Assembly (NCBI RefSeq): GCF_001941965.1
Contig: NZ_MKZO01000007.1
Coordinates: 1-64,000 of the forward strand
DNA: 64,000 bases
Direction of reading: 5' to 3'
From: Pseudomonas putida
GTDB taxonomy: Bacteria > Pseudomonadota > Gammaproteobacteria > Pseudomonadales > Pseudomonadaceae
Positions 8,412 to 16,767 of this stretch are shown here, piece by piece. Numbering within the stretch: position 1 is the first letter of the stretch; each line of letters opens with the position of its first letter. Below the pieces are notes generated by a model. It did not search any database, was not told the DNA's origin, and was given only the letters and a program-made list of their open reading frames with translations. The translations under genes and the position numbers were made by a program.

Positions 8412-9914
8412 TCAGTCTTCGCTGAAGGCCACCTGGCGGGTGGCGCGCAAGCGTGGCGAGCACATCAACAGCACCACCAATGCGGTGACGATCAGCAGGG
8501 TCAGGCTCAAGGGCCGGCTGAAGAACACCGTGGGATCGCCACGAGACAGCAGCATCGCCCGGCGCAGGTTCTCTTCCATCAGCGGGCCGAGCAGGTAGCC
8601 CAGCAGCAGCGGTGCCGGCTCGCAGCGCAGCTTGATGAACAGGTAGCCGAGCAAGCCGAAGGCCACGGTCAGCAGCACGTCGAACAGGCTGTTGTTGACG
8701 CTGTACACGCCAATGCAGCAGAACAGCAGGATCGACGGGTACAGCAGGCGATACGGCACCGCCAGCAGGCGCACCCAGATGCCCACCAACGGCAGGTTGA
8801 GCACCAGCAGCAACAGGTTGCCCAGCCACATGCTGACGATCAGGCCCCAGAACAGCTCGGGGCACTCGTCGATCACCTGGGGGCCGGGGACGATACCGTG
8901 GATCATCATGGCCCCGGCCATCAGCGCCATCACCGCGTTGGACGGCAGGCCCAGCACCAGCATGGGAATGAAGGAAGTCTGCGCCCCGGCATTGTTGGCC
9001 GACTCGGGCCCGGCAACCCCTTCGATGGCGCCCTGGCCGAAGCGCTCCGGCTCCCTGGCCAGGCGCTTTTCGATCATGTACGAGCCGAAGGAGCCGAGCA
9101 TCGCCCCGCCGCCGGGCAATATGCCCAGCAGCGAACCGAGCCCGGTGCCCCGCAGGATCGGTTTCCAGCTGCGTCGATAGTCGTCCCGCGACGGCATCAG
9201 GCTGCCGACCCGGGCCACCTGGGCCTTGCCGCCGTGATCGCGCTCAAGGTTGGCGATGATCTCGGCGATACCGAAGATGCCCATCGAGATCACCACGAAG
9301 CTGATGCCGTCGCTCAATTCGGGAATGCCGAAGGTGAAGCGCTCGACCCCGGAGTTCACATCGGTGCCGACCAGCCCGAGCAGCAGCCCGAGCAGGGTCA
9401 TGGCGATGGCCTTGAGTACGTCGCCCTGGGCCAGGACGATGGCCGCCACCAAGCCCAGCAGCATCAGCGAAAAGTATTCCGCAGGGCCGAATTTCAAGGC
9501 GGCTTCCGCCAACGGCGTGGCAGCGGCGGCCAGCAGCAGAATCGCCAGGCTGCCGGCAACGAACGAACCGATCGCCGCGATGGCCAGCGCCGCTCCCGCC
9601 CTGCCCTTGCGCGCCATGGCATGGCCGTCGAGGCAGGTCACCACCGAGGAGGACTCGCCGGGCAGGTTGACCAGGATCGCGGTGGTCGAGCCTCCATACT
9701 GGGCGCCGTAGTAGATACCGGAGAGCATGATCAGCGCCGCCGACGGGGTCAGGCCGTAGGTGATCGGCAGCAGCATGGCGATGGTCGCCACCGGCCCCAG
9801 CCCCGGCAGGACGCCGACCAGGGTGCCGAGGGTGACGCCGACGAAGCAGTACAGCAGGTTGTTCAGGGTAAAGGCCGCTTGCAGGCCGATCGCCAGGTGA
9901 TCGAGCAGTTCCAT
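8412..9914 (-). CDS. TctA-family large permease subunit
   Basis: The 500-residue polytopic protein carries both TctA signatures: GVLPGLGPVATIAMLLPITY near residues 34-54 and, in the second half, GILPGGGAMLGSFGSY. The conserved YGAQYGGSTTAILVNLPGES is also present. About 11-12 membrane segments are expected. It is the channel subunit of a secondary, cation-driven tripartite tricarboxylate-type transporter. It lies between tctB- and tctC-like genes in the order TctB, TctA, TctC, so the transporter is complete. The context of a flavin monooxygenase and thiol-oxidising enzymes suggests a sulfur-containing or sulfonated anion as substrate, which is inference. Confidence 0.93.
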   Translation of the reverse strand: MELLDHLAIGLQAAFTLNNLLYCFVGVTLGTLVGVLPGLGPVATIAMLLPITYGLTPSAALIMLSGIYYGAQYGGSTTAILVNLPGESSSVVTCLDGHAMARKGRAGAALAIAAIGSFVAGSLAILLLAAAATPLAEAALKFGPAEYFSLMLLGLVAAIVLAQGDVLKAIAMTLLGLLLGLVGTDVNSGVERFTFGIPELSDGISFVVISMGIFGIAEIIANLERDHGGKAQVARVGSLMPSRDDYRRSWKPILRGTGLGSLLGILPGGGAMLGSFGSYMIEKRLAREPERFGQGAIEGVAGPESANNAGAQTSFIPMLVLGLPSNAVMALMAGAMMIHGIVPGPQVIDECPELFWGLIVSMWLGNLLLLVLNLPLVGIWVRLLAVPYRLLYPSILLFCCIGVYSVNNSLFDVLLTVAFGLLGYLFIKLRCEPAPLLLGYLLGPLMEENLRRAMLLSRGDPTVFFSRPLSLTLLIVTALVVLLMCSPRLRATRQVAFSED

Positions 9915-9923
9915 GGCGCGCCC

Positions 9924-10385
9924 TCAGACCGGCCAGGCCGGCAGGTTCAGACCCAGGCCCCAGGCAAACACCGCCACGCTGAACAGCCCCAGCACACAAC
10001 CGAGCACGGTCAGTTCGCCAAGGTGGGCGCGGCGCCGGGCCAGGCCGCTGAGCAGGGTCATGAGCAGGGTTGACAGGGCCAGGCCCAGGCTAGGCAGCAA
10101 CAGGGCGAAGGCCACCACGCTGCCGCCTATGGACAGCCCGGGCCGGGCCTGGAACAGCTCGCCCAGCGCCACCCGTTCCCGCGACAACGCCAGGCCGCGT
10201 ACCAGCAGGACCGCCCCCAGCACACACAGCGCCAGGCTGACCAACCAGGGGAAATAACCGGCGCCCATGCGCATGGCCGTGCCGCTGGCGTAGTCGCGGC
10301 CGATCAGCAGGCCGGCCAGGCCGAAGCCGAGAAACAGCAGGCCGGCCAGCAATTCGCGGGCATCGGGAATCAGTCGGGTACGCAC
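9924..10385 (-). CDS. TctB-family small permease subunit
   Basis: The 153-residue membrane protein has four hydrophobic segments. An opening ELLAGLLFLGFGLAGLLIGR and the motif GTAMRMGAGYFP around residues 35-46 are typical of TctB. It is the small integral subunit that partners the adjacent TctA-like protein. The stop is nine bases before the tctA-like start, consistent with translational coupling. The length is normal for the family. Confidence 0.88.
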   Translation of the reverse strand: MRTRLIPDARELLAGLLFLGFGLAGLLIGRDYASGTAMRMGAGYFPWLVSLALCVLGAVLLVRGLALSRERVALGELFQARPGLSIGGSVVAFALLLPSLGLALSTLLMTLLSGLARRRAHLGELTVLGCVLGLFSVAVFAWGLGLNLPAWPV

Positions 10386-10464
10386 GGGTCTCTCCAGGTG
10401 CCAGTGTCCGGCACTGTGGTTGACGATCCGCGCGTGCGGTCTCGTGGGGGCTGAATGGAATGGA

Positions 10465-11535
10465 TCAGGCCAGTCGGGCAGCGACCTTGGCCCGGGTCAG
10501 GGGCAGCAATTCGCAGCCATAGTCCTCGGCATCGACCACCGGGTCGAAGCCACGAATCAGGAAGGTCTTCACGCCCAGGTCGTAGTAGGCCAGCAAGGCA
10601 TCGGCCACCTGCTCGGGGGTGCCCACCAGCGCGGTGGAGTTGTGCCCGCCGCCGACCAGCCCGGCGATCCCGGTCCACAGCCGTTCATCGACCCGCTCGC
10701 CCTTGGCCACGGTGTCGAGCAGGCGCTGTGCGCCGACGCTCTGCGGCTTGTTGGCGATCACCGGGCCGGAGCGCTCGATACGCTGGCGCGCCGTTCCAAG
10801 AATGCTTTCGGCCTTGGCCCAGGCGGCCTCCTCGGTGGCGGCGATGATCGGCCGGAACGACACGCTGAACTCGATCTCGCGACCGTGGCGAGCCGCCTCG
10901 GCACGCACCGCGGCGATGGTCTCGCGGGTCTGCTCCAGCGATTCGCCCCACAGGGCGAAGACATCGGCATGCTTGCCGGCGACCTGCAGCGCGGCCGCCG
11001 AGGAGCCGCCGAAATACACCGGCAAGTGGGGTTTCTGCAGGGGCTTGATCGCCGAGAAGGCCTTTTCTGCCTGGCAGTAGGTACCCGCGTGGTCGAATGG
11101 ACGTTCCTCGGTCCAGACCTTGCGCACCACCTCGAGGAACTCGTCGGTGCGGGCGTAGCGCTGGTCGTGCTCGAGGTAGTCGCCGTCCTTGCGCTGCTCG
11201 ACGTCGTTGCCGCCGCTGATCACATGCAGGGCCAGACGCCCGTCGAGCAGGTGCTCAAGGGTCGCCAGCTTGCGTGCGGCCAGGGTCGGGGCGACGAAGC
11301 CCGGGCGGTGGGCAAGCAGGAAGTGGATCCTGGACGTCGCCAGCCCGGCCAGGGCGGTGACCAGGAAGCCGTCCGGCTGATCGGACCAATAGCCCACCAG
11401 GACACGGTCGAAACCCGCCTCTTCATGCACCTGGGCGAAACGGGTGATGTACGCCTTGTCGAAGATCGGGCCGCTGGCGTCGATGGTTTCCGATGACAGC
11501 CGATGGCCGATCATGCCGATGAATTGCACGCTCAT
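10465..11535 (-). CDS. LLM-class flavin-dependent monooxygenase, SsuD-like
   Basis: The 356-residue protein belongs to the bacterial luciferase-like family and resembles alkanesulfonate monooxygenases: HEEAGFDRVLVGYWSDQPDG, FLLAHRPGFVAPTLAARK, HVISGGNDVEQRKDGD and YARTDEFLEVVRKVW are all characteristic. Such enzymes use FMNH2 and O2 to release sulfite from organosulfonates, or oxidise sulfones or nitrilotriacetate. No partner flavin reductase is encoded nearby, so FMNH2 must come from elsewhere. It is the first gene of the leftward operon with the TctBAC-like transporter and is divergent from a thiol dioxygenase. SsuD itself is near 380 residues; the true substrate is unknown. Confidence 0.88.
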   Translation of the reverse strand: MSVQFIGMIGHRLSSETIDASGPIFDKAYITRFAQVHEEAGFDRVLVGYWSDQPDGFLVTALAGLATSRIHFLLAHRPGFVAPTLAARKLATLEHLLDGRLALHVISGGNDVEQRKDGDYLEHDQRYARTDEFLEVVRKVWTEERPFDHAGTYCQAEKAFSAIKPLQKPHLPVYFGGSSAAALQVAGKHADVFALWGESLEQTRETIAAVRAEAARHGREIEFSVSFRPIIAATEEAAWAKAESILGTARQRIERSGPVIANKPQSVGAQRLLDTVAKGERVDERLWTGIAGLVGGGHNSTALVGTPEQVADALLAYYDLGVKTFLIRGFDPVVDAEDYGCELLPLTRAKVAARLA

Positions 11536-11593
11536 GCTGGATCTCCCTGAAGGCGGACGGTTATAGGAACGGGGATGTTCAAAACGATCGCTT

Positions 11594-11707
11594 ATAAGCT
11601 AACGGCCGCACCGTCCGCTGTGAAATTCTTTTCCGGCATAAGCTAATTCAAAAAATAAAGAATAATCTTTTATCTTTAAAATTCTTGTTTCGCATATTAG
11701 CTTATGC
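11594..11707. promoter_or_regulatory. Divergent promoter/operator with three ATAAGCTAA copies
   Basis: The 242-base gap between divergent sulfur genes is AT-rich and holds ATAAGCTAA at 11594-11602 and 11638-11646, and its inverse TTAGCTTAT at 11697-11705. The last two extend to a 12-bp perfect inverted repeat, GCATAAGCTAAT (11636-11647) and ATTAGCTTATGC (11696-11707). Between them lies AAAGAATAAT (11657-11666). This arrangement resembles sites for a LysR-type activator such as CysB, but the regulator is not encoded adjacent. Confidence 0.6.
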
Positions 11708-11777
11708 GGAATTCGAATTTTGAGAATGATCCTGCCGTTGCTAGGGTTCCTTGAAACCGCAGCCTGAGCCTTGAAAA

Positions 11778-12386
11778 ATGACCCATCCCCTACGTCTCGA
11801 CCGCCTGCGCCGGTTCATCGGCGACCTGGCCGAACTGCTGGAGCAGGAACACGAAGAAGCCGCCATCCTCGATCGCGGGCAGAACCTGTTGCAGCAATTG
11901 GTAGCCCATGACGACTGGCTGCCACCGGAGCTGGCCCAACCCAGCCCCGAGCGTTACCAGCAGTTCCTCCTGCACGCCGATTCACGCCAGCGCTTTTCGG
12001 TGGTGAGTTTCGTCTGGGGCCCGGGGCAGCGCACGCCGATCCACGATCACCGGGTCTGGGGCCTGATCGGCATGCTGCGCGGCGCCGAGTATTCCCAGGG
12101 CTTCGCCCGTACCGAAAGCGGCGCGCTGATTCCGGCGGGCGACGCCGTGCGCCTGGCGCCCGGGCAGGTCGAAGCGGTGTCGCCACGTATTGGCGATATC
12201 CATGAAGTGCGCAATGCCCACGACGACCAGGTGTCCATCAGCATCCACGTCTACGGCGCCAATATCGGCGCAGTGAAGCGCGCCGTGTACCTCGCCGACG
12301 GTAGCGAGAAACCCTTTATCTCCGGCTATTCCAACACCCGCTTGCCCAATATCTGGGACCTGTCCAAAGAGAACCCCGCCCCATGA
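11778..12386 (+). CDS. Thiol dioxygenase, cysteine/3-mercaptopropionate dioxygenase family
   Basis: The 202-residue cupin matches the Pseudomonas thiol dioxygenases. The iron ligands are visible as His89 and His91 in TPIHDHRVWG and His142 in GDIHEV, the three-His facial triad. These enzymes add O2 to a thiol (L-cysteine, 3-mercaptopropionate) to give a sulfinate. I recall that the P. aeruginosa homologue (PA2602, ~200 residues, next to a sulfurtransferase gene) prefers 3-mercaptopropionate, so that is a plausible substrate here. The stop overlaps the rhodanese start by 4 bp (ATGA), implying coupled translation. Confidence 0.9.
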   Translation: MTHPLRLDRLRRFIGDLAELLEQEHEEAAILDRGQNLLQQLVAHDDWLPPELAQPSPERYQQFLLHADSRQRFSVVSFVWGPGQRTPIHDHRVWGLIGMLRGAEYSQGFARTESGALIPAGDAVRLAPGQVEAVSPRIGDIHEVRNAHDDQVSISIHVYGANIGAVKRAVYLADGSEKPFISGYSNTRLPNIWDLSKENPAP

Positions 12387-13966
12387 GCACCGCGACTACC
12401 CGCTCCTATGCCGAGCTGCGCCAGCACCTGCTGGCCAAGGATGAACTGGCCCTGATCGATGTGCGCGAGGAAGCGCCCTTCGCCCTGGAGCACCCGCTTT
12501 TCGCGGCCAATATCCCGCTGTCGAAACTGGAAATCGAGATCTACGCCCGGGTGCCCCGCCGGGATACCCAGGTCACTGTCTATGACGATGGCGAAGGTCT
12601 TGCCGAAAGTGCCGCCGAGCGCCTGCGCGAGCTGGGCTACAGCGATGTGGCCCTGCTCGAAGGTGGCCTGGCCGGCTGGCGTGACGCCGGCGGCGAGCTG
12701 TTCCGCGACGTCAATGTACCGAGCAAGGCTTTTGGCGAACTGGTCGAGGCCAAGCGGCATACGCCGTCGCTGGCCGCCGAGGAAGTCCAGCAGTTGCTGG
12801 ATGACAAGGCCAACGTGGTGGTGCTCGACGCCCGCCGCTTCGACGAATACCAGACCATGAGCATCCCCGGCGGCATCAGCGTGCCGGGGGCGGAACTGGT
12901 GTTGCGCGTGGCGGAACTGGCACCGGACCCGCAGACCCGGGTCATCGTCAACTGCGCCGGGCGTACCCGCAGCATCATCGGCACCCAGTCGCTGGTCAAT
13001 GCCGGGATTCCCAACCCGGTCTCGGCCCTGCGCAACGGCACCATCGGCTGGACCTTGGCCGGGCAGCAACTGGCCCATGGGCAGGCGCAGCGCTTTGTCG
13101 AAGTCAGCGCTGAAACCCGCGACAACGCCGCACGCCAGGCCCGAGCCGTGGCAGACAAGGCCGGGGTGGCGCGTATTTCCAAAAGTGAACTGGCGACCTG
13201 GCAGGCTGAGGCTAACCGCACCACCTATCTGTTCGATGTGCGCACCCCGGAGGAATACGCCAAGGGCCACCTGCCCGGCAGCCGCTCCACCCCGGGCGGC
13301 CAGTTGGTCCAGGAGACCGATCACAACGCCAGCGTGCGCGGTGCGCGGATCGTGCTGGTGGATGACGAGGGCGTGCGGGCCAATATGAGTGCCTCGTGGC
13401 TCGCGCAGATGGGCTGGCAGGTCGCGGTGCTCGATGGTTTCGACGCCAGCGACTTCAGCGAGACCGGCGAGTGGCAGGCGCCGTTGCCCGAACTGCCGCA
13501 ACCACCGTCGATCCCGGGTGAGCAGTTGCAGCAATGGCTGGAAGCCGGCGACACCGTGCTGCTGGATTTCACCACCAGTGCCAACTATGTGCAGCGGCAT
13601 ATCCCCGGTGCGCACTGGGCGATCCGTGCGCAACTGGCGCAAGCGCTGGAGAAACTGCCGGTGGCCGAGCGCTATGTGGTGACGTGTGGCAGCAGCCTGC
13701 TGGCGCGTTTTGCGGCAGTGGACCTGCAGACGCTGACGCGCAAGCCGGTGTTTCTGCTGGAAGGCGGCACCGGGCGCTGGATTGCCGAAGGGCGGGCACT
13801 GGAGCACGGCGAGACGAATCTGGCGGTGCCGCGCAGCGATCGTTATCGCCGGCCGTATGAGGGGACGGATAACCCGAGGGAAGCGATGCAGGGCTATCTG
13901 GATTGGGAGTTCGGGTTGGTGGAGCAGTTGGGGCGGGATGGGACGCATGGTTTCCATGTGATCTGA
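12383..13966 (+). CDS. Four-domain rhodanese-related sulfurtransferase
   Basis: The 527-residue cytoplasmic protein contains four tandem rhodanese-like domains, near residues 5-105, 128-230, 265-360 and 378-470. Catalytic-loop cysteines are seen only in domain 2 (Cys191 in NCAGRTRS) and domain 4 (Cys435 in TCGSSLLA). Domain 1 (YDDGEGLAE) and domain 3 (VDDEGVRAN) have acidic loops in place of Cys and are presumably structural. The protein would move sulfane sulfur from persulfide or thiosulfate to a thiol acceptor. Coupled expression with the thiol dioxygenase suggests it handles the sulfinate/persulfide product. Confidence 0.92.
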   Translation: MSTATTRSYAELRQHLLAKDELALIDVREEAPFALEHPLFAANIPLSKLEIEIYARVPRRDTQVTVYDDGEGLAESAAERLRELGYSDVALLEGGLAGWRDAGGELFRDVNVPSKAFGELVEAKRHTPSLAAEEVQQLLDDKANVVVLDARRFDEYQTMSIPGGISVPGAELVLRVAELAPDPQTRVIVNCAGRTRSIIGTQSLVNAGIPNPVSALRNGTIGWTLAGQQLAHGQAQRFVEVSAETRDNAARQARAVADKAGVARISKSELATWQAEANRTTYLFDVRTPEEYAKGHLPGSRSTPGGQLVQETDHNASVRGARIVLVDDEGVRANMSASWLAQMGWQVAVLDGFDASDFSETGEWQAPLPELPQPPSIPGEQLQQWLEAGDTVLLDFTTSANYVQRHIPGAHWAIRAQLAQALEKLPVAERYVVTCGSSLLARFAAVDLQTLTRKPVFLLEGGTGRWIAEGRALEHGETNLAVPRSDRYRRPYEGTDNPREAMQGYLDWEFGLVEQLGRDGTHGFHVI

Positions 13967-14305
13967 CACACCACTTTTCCAAACCCCGACAACAATCCCT
14001 GTGGGAGCTGGCTTGCCAGCGATGAGGCCATCAAGAACACCGGTGTTCTTCAGGGCCCTATCGCTGGCAAGCCAGCTCCCACAGGGTTTTGTGCAACTGA
14101 CTAAAAATCATTTTTATGCATATTTATCAAAATTAATAATTCCCAAAAAGAATAATATTTATATTCCAAAAAAGAATTTCCACTCAATTTCTTATAAAAA
14201 TAAGATCATCCCCAGACGATCTCGTCACCCCTTCACCACACCCCAGGCAATCCACCTGCACCCACACCCCGGGCCAGTGCCAGCTTTGACGGACCAAGCC
14301 CGCCC
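13967..14305. promoter_or_regulatory. REP pair (13998-14086) followed by AT-rich promoter tract
   Basis: A facing REP pair (GTGGGAGCTGGCTTGCC at the left, inverse at the right) surrounds a small inner hairpin, AAGAACACCGGTGTTCTT. It is followed at ~14095-14210 by an AT-rich tract unlike the local 65% GC. The tract holds AAAGAATAAT (14147-14156), identical to a 10-mer in the divergent sulfur promoter at 11657, inside the near-palindrome GAATAATATTTATATTC, and a second TTCCAAAAAAGAATT. This is the likely promoter of the TonB-receptor/ABC operon and may share its regulator. Confidence 0.55.
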
Positions 14306-16714
14306 ATGCCCCAGCACTTCCCTATCAGCGCCCTGACCGCCGCCCTGCTCTTCGCCGGCCTCGCCCCGAGCACACAGGCTGCGAGCAACGACACCCACCT
14401 GGACACCGTGACCGTGATCTCCACCGGTATCCGCGGCCAGGAACGCAGCGTGGCCGACAGCCCGGCGCCGATCGATGTGATCAACAGCGAACAACTGCTC
14501 AAGACCGGCCGCGCCGAACTCTCCGAAGCCATCTCGCGCCTGCTGCCGTCGTTCAACTTCGGCACCAATATCGCCGGCTACAACTCGGTCACCCGCCCCC
14601 TGAGCAACCGCAGCCTGGGCCCGGCCTATACCCTGGTGCTGGTCAACGGCAAGCGCCGGCACAACGGCGCGGTGGGCCAGCGCGGCAATATCGACAACAG
14701 CGGCGCCAACGCGGTGGATATCGACCTGATCCCGGTCAGCGCCGTGGACCATATCGAAGTGCTCAAGGACAGCGCCGCCGCCCAGTACGGCTCGGACGCC
14801 GTGGCCGGGGTGATCAATATCATCCTCAAGTCCAGCGCCTCCGGCGGCCATGTCGAGAGCAGCTACGGCAAGCTTTATTCCGGCCAGGGCGAAACCATCA
14901 AGGTGGCCGGTGACGAAGGCTTCAAGCTGGGTGAGAGCGGCTTCCTGCACCTCTCCGCCGATGCCCGCAAGCGCGGTACCGCCGCCTGGAACGGCAAGGC
15001 CGACAGCAGCGTCAAGGCCTTTTCCGACCCGGTGAAGGAAGCCGCCTGGGATCGCGTGGCGATCAAGAACGGCGACCCGGAGATCAAGGCCTTCAACGTC
15101 GCCTATAACGCCGAGCTGCCGCTGGACGCCCTGACCCTCTATTCCTACGCCACCTACGGCGAACGCGAGGCCGAAGCCTACAACTATTTCCGCCTGCCCA
15201 CCGGCACCGCCGCCGTACCCGAGCTGTTCCCCGACGGCTACTACCCGCTGAACAACATCAAGGACCGCGACTACCAGTTCCTGTTTGGCGGCAAGGGCGA
15301 ACGCGCCGACTGGCACTGGGACCTGAGCACCACCTACGGGCGCAACAACATCCACCACTCCAGCGACTTCAATATCAACCCGTCCCTCGGCACCGCGACC
15401 CCGACCAGCTTCGACAACCTGGCGACCTTCCGCTTCGAGCAGTGGGTCAACAACTTCGACCTGACCCGGCGCTACGACAGCCTGTTCGGCCTGACCTCGC
15501 CGGTACAGGTCTCGGCCGGCCTGGAACATCGCTGGGAGCGCTTCAGCACCTTCGCCGGCGACCCCGAGGCCTATATCACCGGCAGCTACCCCGCCGCCTC
15601 CGGCGCCCAGGCCGCCGTAACGCTGCGCCCGGAAGACGAGGTCAGCCTGATCCGCAACAACTACGCGGCCTACCTCGACCTTGGCTTCGACCTCACCGAG
15701 CGCTGGTTCCTCGACCTGGCCGGGCGCGTCGAGCACTACGACGACGATTCCGGCAACACCTTCGGCCTCAAGCTCAACTCGCGCTATGAACTGACCGACC
15801 AGTGGGCCGTGCGCGGCACCGTCGGTACCGGCTTCCGCGCACCGTCCCTGACCCAGATCGGCTACACCGTGGCCGACAACCGCGTGGCCACCGACGTCAA
15901 CGGCAACGTGGTCCCGGCCGTGACCCGCCTGACTCCGTCCGACAGCAGCCTGGCCGCGGCCCTCGGTGGCGACAAGCTCAAGCCGGAGAAATCCCGCAAC
16001 CTCGGTTTCGGCGTGACCTGGCAACCGGCGCCACGCACCAGCATCACCGCCGACGCCTACCTGATCGATATCGACGACCGCATCACCCTGACCAGCAACA
16101 TCTACGACCAGGGCAACGGCGTCATCACCAACATCCTGCAAAGCCAGGGCGTCGCTCCGGGCACCTGGGTCAACTACTACACCAACGCCTACGACACCCG
16201 CACCAAGGGCCTGGACATCGTCGCCGATCACAGCACCGACTTCGGCGCCTGGGGCGATGTGCGCTGGAGCCTGGCGTTCAACTGGAACAAGACCAGCATC
16301 GAGGACGTGCGCGATACCCCGGCGTCCCTGGCCGGCTCCGGCATCACCCTGGTGGGCCGCGACCGTGAAGGCGACCTGACCGTGGCCAGCCCGGAAACCA
16401 AGTGGATCCTCGGCGCCAACTGGAAGGTCGACGACCTCGCGGTCAACCTGCAGACCACCCGCTACGGCAGCGTCAAGACCCTCGCGGTCAACCCCAGCGG
16501 CGACCGCAGCTTCGGCGCCAAGTGGATCACCGACCTGGACGTGGCCTACACCTTCTTCGACCAGCTGACCGTCAGCGTCGGCGCCACCAACCTGTTCGAC
16601 GTGCGCCCGGACAAGCACGCGGTGTACAGCCCGCTGGGCCTGGCGCCCTACGGCAACCCGCCGTTCCACCCCGGTGGCGGCTACTGGTACAGCAAGATCG
16701 CCTACGATTTCTGA
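14306..16714 (+). CDS. TonB-dependent outer-membrane receptor
   Basis: The 802-residue protein has a signal peptide (cleavage after TQA, near residue 24). A plug domain follows with the segments PAPIDVINSEQLLKTG, TLVLVNGKRRHNGA and IEVLKDSAAAQYGSDAVAGV, then a beta-barrel ending in KIAYDF with the terminal Phe that BAM recognises. It imports a substrate across the outer membrane using TonB energy. It is followed 53 bp later by a complete ABC importer, and the upstream thiol dioxygenase/rhodanese genes point to an organosulfur ligand rather than a siderophore. No FecI/FecR-like signalling extension is present. The substrate is inference. Confidence 0.93.
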   Translation: MPQHFPISALTAALLFAGLAPSTQAASNDTHLDTVTVISTGIRGQERSVADSPAPIDVINSEQLLKTGRAELSEAISRLLPSFNFGTNIAGYNSVTRPLSNRSLGPAYTLVLVNGKRRHNGAVGQRGNIDNSGANAVDIDLIPVSAVDHIEVLKDSAAAQYGSDAVAGVINIILKSSASGGHVESSYGKLYSGQGETIKVAGDEGFKLGESGFLHLSADARKRGTAAWNGKADSSVKAFSDPVKEAAWDRVAIKNGDPEIKAFNVAYNAELPLDALTLYSYATYGEREAEAYNYFRLPTGTAAVPELFPDGYYPLNNIKDRDYQFLFGGKGERADWHWDLSTTYGRNNIHHSSDFNINPSLGTATPTSFDNLATFRFEQWVNNFDLTRRYDSLFGLTSPVQVSAGLEHRWERFSTFAGDPEAYITGSYPAASGAQAAVTLRPEDEVSLIRNNYAAYLDLGFDLTERWFLDLAGRVEHYDDDSGNTFGLKLNSRYELTDQWAVRGTVGTGFRAPSLTQIGYTVADNRVATDVNGNVVPAVTRLTPSDSSLAAALGGDKLKPEKSRNLGFGVTWQPAPRTSITADAYLIDIDDRITLTSNIYDQGNGVITNILQSQGVAPGTWVNYYTNAYDTRTKGLDIVADHSTDFGAWGDVRWSLAFNWNKTSIEDVRDTPASLAGSGITLVGRDREGDLTVASPETKWILGANWKVDDLAVNLQTTRYGSVKTLAVNPSGDRSFGAKWITDLDVAYTFFDQLTVSVGATNLFDVRPDKHAVYSPLGLAPYGNPPFHPGGGYWYSKIAYDF

Positions 16715-16767
16715 CCCATCCGGCCGCGCTGCCAGGATGCAGCGCGGCCTTTCGACGAGGAACGCCC

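Noticed and set aside
8380..8865. 162-codon N-terminal extension of the TctC-like protein
   Set aside because: It overlaps the tctA-like gene, is low-complexity Arg/Ala/Pro, and would hide the clear signal peptide starting at 8379.
14225..16669. 814-residue open frame on the minus strand opposite the TonB receptor
   Set aside because: It is a GC-rich antisense shadow: Val/Gly/Ala-rich with no domain, while the plus strand encodes a complete receptor with signal peptide and terminal Phe.
16402..16767. Upstream extension of the SBP_bac_5 lipoprotein frame
   Set aside because: It lies inside the TonB receptor coding sequence in another frame and would bury the lipoprotein signal.
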